From the NCBI GenBank assembly GCA_964036665.1, contig OZ038530.1, positions 1,612,001 through 1,676,000 on the forward strand: a stretch of DNA of 64,000 nucleotides, in the 5' to 3' direction. Of this stretch, positions 51,995-60,694 are shown one piece after another. This DNA is from Gordius sp. MW1 (taxonomy: Eukaryota > Nematomorpha > Gordioida > Gordea > Gordiidae). Position 1 is the stretch's first letter, and each line of letters starts with the position of its first letter. Made by a program: the position numbers and the translations under genes. Under the pieces are notes generated by a model that worked only from the letters and a program-made list of their open reading frames with translations, ran no database searches and had not been told where the DNA came from.

Positions 51995-52000
51995 CAACAC

Positions 52001-54115
52001 TAGTCACGGATTGTCACGGACGGTCACGGACGGTCATGGACGGTCACGGACGGTCACGGCTGGTCACGGACTATCACGGATGGTCACGGACGGTCACGGA
52101 TAGTCACGGATGGTCACGGACGGTCACGGATGGTCACGAACGACGGATAGTCACGGACGGTCACGGATGGTCACGGACGGTAACGGATGGTCACGGACGG
52201 ACAACGGAAGGACAACAAAAAGCGAGCCCATAAATTGCATAGCAATTAAAAAATAAATAATTTGGCTTTAATTCGATATCTATCTAAGCATTATTTACGT
52301 TGGAAGGACGGACGGACACGGATGGTCACGGACGGTCACGGATGGTCACGGATGGTCACGGACGGACAACGGACGGACAACAAAAAGCGAGCCCATAAAT
52401 TGCATAGCAATTAAAAAATAAATATTTTGGCTTTACTTGCTATCTAAGCATTATTTACGTTGGAAGGACGGACGGTCACGGACGGTCACGGATGGTCACG
52501 GACGGTCACGGACGGTCACGGACGGTCACGGACGGTCACGGACGGTCACGGACGGTCACGGACGGTCACGGACGGTCACGGACGGTCACGGACGGTCACG
52601 GACGGTCACGGATAGTCACGGATGGCACGGATGGTCAAGGATAGTCACGGATGGTCACGGATGGTCAAGGACGATCACGGACGGTCACGGATGGTCACGG
52701 ACGGTCACGGACGGTCACGGACGGTCACGGACGGTCACGGACGGTCACGGATCGTCACGGATGGTCACGGACTATCACGGATGGTCACGGACGGTCACGG
52801 ATGGTCACGGACGGTCACGGATGGTTACGGACGGTCACGGATGGTCACGGACGGACAACGGACGGACAACAAAAAGCGAGCCCATAAATTGCATAGCAAT
52901 TAAAAAAGAATAATTTGGCTTTAATATGATATCTATCTAAGCATTATTTACGTTGGAAGGACGGACGGACAACGGACGGACACGGATAGTCACGGACGGT
53001 CACGGACGGTCACGGAGGGTCACGGATGGTCACGGATGGTCACGGACGGACAACGGACGGATCACAAAAAGCGAGCCCATAAATTGCATAGCAATTAAAA
53101 AATAAATAATTTGGCTTTAATTTGCTATCTAAGCCTTATTTACGTTGGAAGGACGGACGGTCACGGACGGTCACGGATGGTCACGGACGGTCACGGACGG
53201 TCACGGACTATCACGGATAGTCACGGACGGTCACGGATAGTCACGGATAGTCACGGACGGTCACGGACGGTCACGGACGGTCACGGACGGTCACGGACGG
53301 ACAACGGACGGACAACAAAAGCGAGCCCATAAATTGCATAGCAATTAAAAAATAAATAATTTGGCTTTAATTTGATATCTATCTAAGCATTATTTACGTT
53401 GGAAGGACGGACGGACAACGGACGGTCACGGACGGTCACGGATGGTCATGGATGGTCACGGATTGTCACGGACGGTCACGGCTGGTCACGGACTATCACG
53501 GATGGTCACGGACGGTCACGGATAGTCACGGATGGTCACGGACGTCACGGACGGTCACGGATGGTCACGGACGGTCACGGATGGTCACGGACGGTCACGG
53601 ATGGTCACGGACGGACAACGGACGGACAACAAAAAGCGAGCCCATAAATTGCATAGCAATTAAAAAATAAATAATTTGGCTTTAATTTGATATCTATCTA
53701 AGCATTATTTACGTTGGAAGGACGGACGGACAACGGACGGATACGGACGGTCACGGATGGTCACGGACGGTCACGGACGGACACGGACGGTCACGGACGG
53801 ACACAGACGGTCACGGACGGACACTGACCGTCACGGACGGACACGGACGGTCACGGATGGTCACGGATGGCCACGGACCATCACGGATGGTCACGGACGG
53901 TCACGGATAGTCACGGATGGTCACGGATGGTCACGGACGGTCACGGATGGTCACGGACGGTCACGGATGGTCACGGACGGTCACGGACGGACAACGAACG
54001 GACTACGGACGGACAACAAAAAGCGAGCCCATAAATTGCATAGCAATTAAAAAATAAATATTTTGGCTTTAATTTGCTATCTAAACATTATTTACGTTGG
54101 AAGGACGGACGGTCA
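52001..54115 (+). repeat. Forward satellite domain 3
   Basis: Cassettes close to those at 48780-49640: the arrays with GGATCGTCACGG followed by GGACTATCACGG near 49490 and 52755 match, so the two segments derive from a duplicated block on either side of the foldback element. The array near 53760-53850 mixes GGACACGG and GGTCACGG monomers. It ends abruptly in GGACGGTCA. Confidence 0.9.
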
Positions 54116-54487
54116 AATAATTCTTAGATAGATATCAAATTAAAGCCAAATTATTTATTTTTTAATTGCTATCCAATTTATGGGCTCGCTTTTTGTTGTC
54201 CGTCCGTTGTCCGTCCGTGTCCGTCAGTTGTGTGTCCGTGTCCGTCCGTGACCGTCCATGACCGTCTGTGTACGTCCGTGTCCGTCCGTTGTTCGTCCGT
54301 GCTTCTAACGTAAATAATGCTTAGATATCAAATTAAAGCCAAATTATTTATTTTTTAATTGCTATGCAATTTATGTGTCTCGCTTTTTGTTGTCCGTCCG
54401 TTGTCCGTCCGTGTCCGAGCGTGACCATCCGTGACCGTCCGTGACCATTTGTGACCGTCCGTGACTATCCGTGACCGTCCGTGATAG
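54116..54487 (-). repeat. Terminal inverted satellite segment
   Basis: Begins AATAATTCTTAGATAGATATC, the middle of a spacer on the complementary strand, fused directly to a forward array. It holds one full and one partial inverted cassette and ends at CCGTGATAG, the right limit of the continuous satellite. Confidence 0.92.
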
Positions 54488-54527
54488 TGATGGTGGAATA
54501 GCGTTTGCTAGGCGCTTAAGCTATAGC

Positions 54528-54738
54528 ACATAGGCACGTGGAGGCGCTACAGTTATAGGAGATAGTCACGTGGAGGCGCTACAGTTATAGGAGATAGTCA
54601 CACGAGGGCGCTAGAGCTATAGGAGATAGGAACACGAGGGCGCTAGAGCTGTAGGAGATAGTCACACGAGGGCGCTAGAGCTGTAGGAGATAATCACACG
54701 AGGGCGCTAGAGTTGTAGGAGATTGTCCCATTAGGTGC
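54528..54738 (+). repeat. 32-bp minisatellite next to the hAT-like terminus
   Basis: About 6.5 units of 32 bp. Each contains a CACGTGG or CACACGAGG segment, then GGCGCTAGAGCT or GGCGCTACAGTT, then GTAGGAGATAG. The last unit degrades into GGTGCTAGAGGTATAGC, the start of the hAT-like inverted repeat, so the array may have grown from subterminal element sequence. Confidence 0.85.
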
Positions 54739-55050
54739 TAGAGGTATAGCTATAGCGTAGCGCTATCCTTGTTATGATTTTTTATTGTTAAGTAGCATCT
54801 GTGCACATTTGCTTTAAACTATCTTTATATAAGTGACCTAAATTAAGTATGAAAGACGCAGGCACATACATAAACAGAATCTCGTCTGGTCTGACGACCT
54901 TTTAATTTATATATTCAAGAAAGTTATTTCAATCGATCTAAAATAAGATTTTTAAATCTGTTATTTCTAATTAAATAATTTTAATATTTATATTTTCGGC
55001 TTTTTTAATAATTTAAGAGTATTCAATATAAATTTAGTCCCTCATTTAAA
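54739..55050 (+). repeat. Left inverted repeat of the hAT-like element
   Basis: Starts TAGAGGTATAGCTATAGCG and runs to CCTCATTTAAA. It is the inverted counterpart of 60695-61012, with scattered substitutions and small indels. Confidence 0.85.
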
Positions 55051-55245
55051 GTACTTTTAAAAGAACTTAACCGCATTTCTAAAGATTAAAATTCAATTAT
55101 AAAACGTTAGAGTTCTCAAGCAGATGTATTATAAAACTTATATTTATAATATTATAAACAACTATCTTAATTTTTTAATTTATTTATCTCACATCCACAA
55201 AATATGTAATTCACTTTATAAAAATAATAAATGATTAAATATTAA

Positions 55246-55405
55246 ACTCGGGCCTTCGGCTCTCGTGGGAAGGGGGAGGGGAGAAGGGAAGGGGGGAAGG
55301 GAAGGGGGCACGACTCATCTATACTTCGTATAAATGTATCATATTTGCTATGCAATTTATGGGCGAGAAAGGTGTGAAGGGGCGAGAATGCCTATAGGGG
55401 GGGTA
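55246..55405 (+). repeat. ACTCGGG G-rich repeat, copy 2 (solo fragment)
   Basis: Starts ACTCGGGCCTTCGGCTCTCG, followed by GGGAAGG tracts, the CTTCGTATAAATGTATC segment, TTGCTATGCAATTTATGGGC, and ends GAGAATGCCTATAGGGGGG. Unlike copies 1 and 4 it is not followed by the ATGATTAATTAATTATTT-type segment. Confidence 0.85.
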
Positions 55406-56220
55406 TTTTTAATTTATATATTAAACCGTAAAAAAAATTTCGCTTCAAAATGATAAGAGTTAGATTTCTAATATTTTGAAGAAGCATTGGTAACCCTACT
55501 TAATTTTTTTTACATTAATTCAATTTCAAACTTCCAAGAGCTTGTTCTAAGGTTTTGTGCACACAATATTATATGTTAAACATACTAATTTTATTTTATA
55601 ACTCAATGTTCGAAAATAAGTTACAAATATAATGGATTAAAAACACTAAATTTAATGCAAATATTTTAATTATATTTATTTATAGTCTATAAGAAACACG
55701 AATGTCGAAAATAGGTTTGAAAAAAATATAGCAATTAATGTGATTAACAATAAAGGGATAAATTAAAATTTTATTATCCATATCCATTATTTAAATTTGA
55801 ATTTAATGCAAAAAGTACCCAAGGTTAATATACATAGGCGTAGTGGGTAAGCATTGACCAATGTAAGTAAAACATTCCCAACCTTAATCATACCCATTAT
55901 TCTTTTTTTTATTGTATTAATTTTAACAATGCTTAACATTTTTGGTTTGTTCGCCCATTTTTTATTTTATTATTCCTTTTTATAATTATATATTTTTTAT
56001 ATATTTTATTGAAGAATTCTTATTTAATACTTTTTGAATGACAATTTTCAAATTAATTTTTGCATTTTCTATTAATCCCCACTTAATTACTCGACTCGAT
56101 AACTTTAATATACATAAAATTAAACCAAAAATCATCGCTCCTTTAAGAAATTGTAACATGAGGGCTAACTTGTAAATCAACGCAGGTGTAACTTGTATTT
56201 TTTAGTTCGTAAAAATAGTC

Positions 56221-56400
56221 TCCACCAGTGGCGTAGCTAGCCTTTTTGCCTTGGGGGAGGGGGGGGCTGAGCAGGTAAAGCCATGGGGGGGGGGGGGGGG
56301 ACACAAAAATTTTAACTACTAAAACCCTTCAAAATTTAAAAATATTATGTTTTGTCCCCCCCCCCCCTAATCCAAAATCTGGATACGACCATGGGTCAAA
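56221..56400. repeat. Element fragment with GGCGTAGCTAGC end and paired G/C runs
   Basis: CACCAGTGGCGTAGCTAGCC is followed by two long G-runs (near 56256 and 56284) and an opposed C-run near 56355. It ends near CCAAAATCTGGATACGACC. Related GCGTAGCCAGG motifs occur near 62514 and in the MITE at 63601. Class is not determined. Confidence 0.5.
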
Positions 56401-56884
56401 CGCAAATGAAAAATTTTTCCCTCATAAACGTTGGACAAACTTAAAATTCAGCTACTACTTTCGGTATTTTTTCTAATAACATCACACTGGTATGTCTCAG
56501 ACCCTCATGTTTTTAGGGCATAAAATAAATAAAATTTATTCATGAATAAAATAAAGTAATGTAGTTGAAACAATATAAAAAATTTCACATGGTATAATAT
56601 GTTTTTTTATAAATGAATTGTAAGAGCACAAAGTGGAACGAGGATATTGGCAAGAAATCGTTGACATTTTAAAAAATAATACAAATAGTAAAAAAAACTA
56701 TACAGTGTTTTTATAAAATGATTTAATTGCCACCCAAAAAATCTTGGCCATATATATAACAAATTTTAATTTTACATATGCAATATTGGCAGCATTTTAA
56801 GGTAGCATTTATATCAGGAAAACAATGAGAACATTTAAAAGCGTTTGGCATCCTCACAAGGCGTAATTATAACAAAACTCGTTT

Positions 56885-57175
56885 TAATTAAAAAATCGAT
56901 AACCTAATATACCCAATGCAAATAGATAGGGAGGGTGTAACCCACCGAGGGAGATAGAGATGAGGGGTGGGGCACCTCTTATGCATTAATTTAAAAAATA
57001 ACACAGCGAGGGAGATAGAGATGAGGGGTGGGGGCACCTATTTCTCATGCTTTATTTTAATAAGTCGATAACCTAATATACCCAATGCAAATAGATAGGG
57101 AGACGGACGGACGGACGGACAACGGACATACAACGGACGGACAACCAAAAACGAGCCCATAAATTGCATAGGAAT
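56885..57175 (+). repeat. TE-S fragment, copy 3 (distal part)
   Basis: Two copies of the GAGGGAGATAGAGATGAGGGG module, the CCCAATGCAAATAGATAGGG segment (here twice), a (GGAC)n stretch, and the end CGAGCCCATAAATTGCATAG followed by GAATTA. It lies immediately downstream of the transposase stop codon. It is a third context in which the satellite spacer end is attached to TE-S. Confidence 0.8.
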
Positions 57176-57182
57176 TAATAAT

Positions 57183-57455
57183 TCATGTCATTCCTTTCCA
57201 GCTATTCACGCATAGCATTTGATTCAAAGTAATGGGAGACAATCTTGATCTTTTCTTTGTCAATATATTTCCGGCCTTGGAAAATAAACGCTCACTGGGG
57301 ACGGAAGTGCTCTGATGGCATAAATAATCTCTGGCCATAGCTGCCAGACTCGGAAATCTAAACGATGATGATTTCCACCACTCAAGTATATTAACATCGC
57401 CGTGACATTCAGTCTCAATAATATAACTATCTAATTCATCATCACCCAGAAACAT
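57183..57455 (-). pseudogene. hAT transposase C-terminus, hATC dimerisation domain
   Basis: This 90-residue frame carries the conserved hAT C-terminal dimerisation region. It shows WWKSSSFRFPSLAAMARDYL, then TSVPSERLFSKAG, and KKRSRLSP with NQMLCVNSW. In the family this segment pairs transposase subunits and closes the catalytic fold in the nucleus. The order and spacing fit hATC well. The apparent methionine start is internal; the true protein would begin far upstream on the same strand near 60450, but frameshifts and an insertion separate the parts. The stop is followed at once by a TE-S fragment. A domesticated single-domain gene is conceivable, but nothing here supports expression. Confidence 0.85.
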
Positions 57456-58173
57456 TCGTGAACTAAATATTGTAAAATTTACACAAAATTATTTTACCTG
57501 CGTTTTTTCTGTAAAATTGATTCGGTAAATGAACCACTTATCATCGGTCTCTCTAGTAAATAACGACCGCTATAATTATCAATAAAGTCCCGACGAAAAT
57601 TATCCCAATGTTCATCGGTGTTTAAATGACTAGGCATTGCTTTTCTCTTACACGTGGGTCCAATATAGAGCATGTATATACCTCTTGGGTACACATTAAG
57701 GAAAAATATGTTTGGCTTTAACAATCATTTTGGTGGCTGCCTCCGTAAGAGTGGGATATGTTATACTATTTCTTTCTAATTCGCAAATAATTTCTTCAAA
57801 AAAATTTCCGACAATACCCATTGTCGGGATTATTTCTGTGCAAAGTCCCAAAGTTACCTTTTTATTGTCAATGTATAAAAAAATATTTAATATACTTTGT
57901 AGAATGGAAGAAAAAAATTCTCAACTTCTTTTAAATATCTAATTTCTTCATGATTCATCTGGAAAATATTTCTGTACAATGATGTTCAAGGTGCTCATTT
58001 CCTGAAAAAATATTGTATAATTTCGATATAATAAACCTTATTTGCCTTTTGTAACATTAGGTATGTTGAATTCCACCGAGTGTTGTTCGCTAAAGGAATC
58101 AAGGAATTAGAATGGTTGAACCATTCCTCCCTCATTGCGGACTTGTAATGAATATAATGGACCAGGCGATTGA
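57456..58173 (-). pseudogene. hAT transposase middle region, broken
   Basis: Read on the minus strand from 58173, the frame gives a segment ending in the hAT signature TRWNSTYLML (58052-58081) and then a stop. Pieces of the expected continuation follow in shifted frames: EEIRYLKEVENFFLPFYKVY, then a stop, then KKVTLGLCTEIIPTMGIVG and, about 20 residues on, a TYPTLTEAATKM-like stretch before another stop near 57695. At least three lesions separate this region from the hATC frame. Its upstream join to the TDNASN part is interrupted by TE-S copy 2. In intact relatives this region lies between the catalytic core and the dimerisation domain. Decay is certain; assignment to hAT is firm because of the signature. 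Confidence 0.8.
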
Positions 58174-59669
58174 TTTTTAATTGCTATGCAATTTATGGGC
58201 TCGTTTTTTGGTGTCCGTTGTCCGTCCGTCCTCCCTATCTATTTGCATTGGGTATATTAGGTTATCGATTTTTTAAATTAATGCATGAGAAAGAGGTGCC
58301 CCACCCCTCGTCTCTATCTCCCTCGCTGTGTTATTTTTTAAATTAATGCATGAGAAAGAGGTGCCCCACCCCTCATCTCTATCTCCCTCGCTTTCGGGCG
58401 GGGTCGGGTTTTAATTGCTACGTTAAATTAATGCATAAGTATATCTATATTTAAATTTTGGTAATTGCTATGCAATTTAACTAGTTTTGGGGTTAGAATC
58501 CCGGAGTTTTTTTTGACTCTTATGATTGTTCTTGTTACTATCATTGATAATAAGACTTTTTGGCCGTCCGCTGGCTGCTGACCAATGAAAAAAATGACCA
58601 TTGGCCAAAATGTGAATCCGAGTTTATTTTTTCGTTTTTTTTTGACTATTATGATTGTTCCTGTTACTACCATTGCTATTATGACTTTTTGGCCGTCCGC
58701 TGGCTCCTGACCGATGGAAAAAATGACCATTGGCCAAAATGTGATTCGAAATTATTTTTTTCGTTTTTTTTGACTATTATGATTGTTCCTGTTCTTACCA
58801 TTGCTATTATGACTTTTTGGCCGTTAGTTTTGGCTCCATCCCCAATACCCCAAGTAAACAAGGAGGAAGGTGCATCAAAAAAGTATGAGGTATGAGTAAT
58901 CTGCACAAGAGTATCACTCGTAGGGGTATTTTTCATACTCTCATCTACTGTGTCAATTTCTTTTTTTTTACTTCGCTGGCTGCTGACCAATGGAATAAAA
59001 TGACCATTGGCCAAAATGTGATTCGAAAATTTTTTTTTCGTTTTTTTTTGACTATTATGAATTTATATCCACTTTTACCGTGTCCTGGCTGCTGACCAAT
59101 GGAAAAAAATGACCATTGGCCAAAATGTGATTCGAAAATTTATTTTTCGTTTTTTTTACTCTTATGAATTTATATCCACTTTTACCGTGTGCTGGCTGCT
59201 GACCAATGGAAAAAAATGACCATTGGCCAAATTTTTGATTTTTTTAATTAAAAATTGTTCAAATTCAACAAAAATTTCTCCCAACAAATCTGCCAATTAT
59301 TAACATTGTGATGTTTTATAATATAATGTTTGTTAGACCCATAATCACTAAAGGCCATAAAAACTAATGTAATACGCAACTAGATGCAAACACTAAATCT
59401 AACCCTAACCCTTGCCTATATTACATTTTGTCTATATTACATTTTGCCTATAAATGGAAAATTTTTATAAATAATTAGGTTATCATTAGGCATTTAATAC
59501 CCCCCTATAGGCATTCTCGCCCCTTCCCACCTTTCTCGCCCATAAATTGCATAGCAAATATGATACATTTATACGAAGTATAGATGAGTCGTCCCCCCTT
59601 CCCTTCCCCCCTTCCCTTCCCCCCTTCCCTTTTCCCCTCCCCCTTCCCACGAGGGCCGAAGGCCCGAGT
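58174..59669 (-). mobile_element. TE-S element copy 2, inserted in the hAT transposase
   Basis: Inverted copy of 46056-48535 without the MITE and without the 324-bp tRNA-like insertion. On the minus strand it starts ACTCGGGCCTTCGGCCC at 59669 and ends with the (GGAC)n tract, CGAGCCCATAA and the palindrome AATTGCATAGCAATTA near 58178. It separates the HPYLI and NRLVHYIHYK parts of the transposase, so both element ends can be read against a known interrupted gene. This is the cleanest evidence that the satellite spacer end belongs to a mobile unit. Confidence 0.8.
58490..59235 (-). repeat. CCAATGG hairpin units within TE-S copy 2
   Basis: Mirror image of the five-unit array at 46518-47080, with GACCAATGG and CCATTGGCC pairs near 58580, 58708, 58986, 59094 and 59203. 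The unit between 58708 and 58986 contains about 140 bp of extra sequence not in copy 1. Confidence 0.8.
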
Positions 59670-60448
59670 ATAATTAAATAAGGATGGATAATTTTCAACC
59701 CTTCGCCAGCAATGAGGTTTATAACATGAGCACCGCATCTGAAATTTAAAATTTTGGTAGTGGGCATATTATTACGCAATAAAGTAATTGCGTTTATTTT
59801 ATTGGAGGCATTGTCGGTGGTGAAAGAGAGAAACTTATCTTCCAGATTGAAATCGACTAATACTTTGTGCAAAATATTCGATATTTCTCTACCCGTATGG
59901 GGTGTTGGCATCATTAGTATTTGAAGTAACAGATTTTCCAGCCGCCATTGTTTATTGATGAAATGTATTGTTATTCCTATATATGACACATTATTCGGGC
60001 TTTGCCCATGCGTTGTTATGGTCCTAAGTTTATTTGAGAGGATTTCTTTCTGGCCTTCATATATTTCGAGCAGGTGGGTTTTTGCAGTTTGTTTGCACCA
60101 CAAATTGATGTTGCCGCTAAGACATTCCAACATCATTTTCAAACTTGGGCTATTATAGGTCGATAGCGGAATATTGTCATTAATGACATATTCTAAAAAT
60201 TTACTATTAAAAGTTTCATTTTGTTCATCAGTCACGGCACCTTTAAAAATGGATGGTGTCTTTTCGATCGCAATTAATTTTTCCGGATGGGCGTTATTAA
60301 AATGTGTCCTGATGTTAGTGACGGAAGTTTTAAGGCTAAATGTTCTGGTGCACTCGATACATTTCTTTTTGGTTTTACGTGGGTATAGACTTTTATAGCT
60401 TTGGGGGATAACGTTAAATCGCTTGTATTTAAGGATGACATTGACATT
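59670..60448 (-). pseudogene. hAT/ZBED transposase N-terminal part with BED finger and catalytic core
   Basis: The open frame begins after a stop at 60451 and runs to the TE-S insertion. Residues 30-54 hold a BED-type zinc finger: CIEC, 15 residues, then H-x4-H (codons at 60361, 60352, 60304 and 60289). BED fingers bind the transposon ends. Further on, YIGITIHFI, HTGREISNIL, TDNASN (about residue 211) and RCGAHVINLI (about 237) match the RNase H-like core of hAT transposases, and the frame leaves the gene at IIHPYLI. No in-frame ATG precedes the finger; the nearest ATGs, about 10-16 bp inside the frame, are in another frame, which implies a lesion or a missing upstream exon. A nuclear cut-and-paste role is known for the family; this copy cannot encode it. 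Confidence 0.85.
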
Positions 60449-60615
60449 TTACTTAGAGAAAAAATAACTATATTTTAATAAATACTTTTTAGCTATATAT
60501 ACAAGGAAAGCGCACAGGTGTGTCCTTTGTGGAGTAGCCCTTATGGGAAATTTTGTCTATTAGATAATCCCTCCCTCCCACCTTTGTATATGTAGGTAAA
60601 TATTTAGCAATAACA

Positions 60616-60690
60616 AGTAGTAAGGTCGGAAATATACTGACAAAGAAAAGATCAAGATTGTCTCCCACTACTTTGAATCAAATGCTATGA
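60616..60690 (+). pseudogene. Inverted duplicate of the hATC 3' end
   Basis: On the plus strand the frame reads SKVGNILTKKRSRLSP and then TTLNQML before a stop at 60688-60690. This matches the minus-strand hATC segment SKAGNILTKKRSRLSP at 57220-57300. It lies 4 bp from the right inverted repeat, whereas the full transposase begins its 5' end about 170 bp away. The right end of this element is therefore a copied 3' end. Confidence 0.85.
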
Positions 60691-60694
60691 GTAG

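Larger units (their letters stand above)
49982..52000. mobile_element. Foldback-type palindromic element (2.0 kb)
   Basis: Bounded by GTGTTGTTAA and TTAACAACAC. Outer arms of about 370 bp are inverted copies; only one substitution was seen over the 186 nt compared closely. Inside are two opposed arrays of roughly 50-65 bp subrepeats that meet at CACCAGGGG-C-CCCCTGGTG, centred on 51030. Long inverted repeats made of tandem subrepeats are the hallmark of foldback (FB/TU-like) transposons. It interrupts a satellite array. No clean target duplication was found. The outermost ends differ: the left has a CTGCTAAATGGG segment, the right a 14-bp hairpin. Confidence 0.8.
55051..57182. other. AT-rich element interior, no gene, several repeat fragments
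   Basis: Between the left inverted repeat and the transposase C-terminus. The AT-rich DNA has no credible coding sequence; a 64-residue minus frame near 56000 looks like chance. It contains a G-rich ACTCGGG fragment, a GGCGTAGCTAGC element fragment and a TE-S fragment, each listed separately. Confidence 0.6.

Noticed and set aside
514-53647. Dozens of overlapping 60-190 codon frames with HGRSRTVTDG repeats
   Set aside because: They follow from a stop-free 10-bp repeat read in three frames. Frames overlap each other, start and stop in the spacer and change with every monomer gain. No coding constraint is visible.
1-54487. CRISPR-like alternation of conserved repeat and variable segments
   Set aside because: The variable segments are themselves tandem 10-mers, not unique spacers. 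Sizes vary widely, there are no cas genes, and the genome is eukaryotic.
57712-57942. Plus-strand 76-codon frame
   Set aside because: Antisense shadow of the decayed hAT transposase on the minus strand.
59398-59412. Telomere-like CTAACCCTAACCC
   Set aside because: Only about two repeats inside TE-S, also present in copy 1. Too short to be an interstitial telomere.
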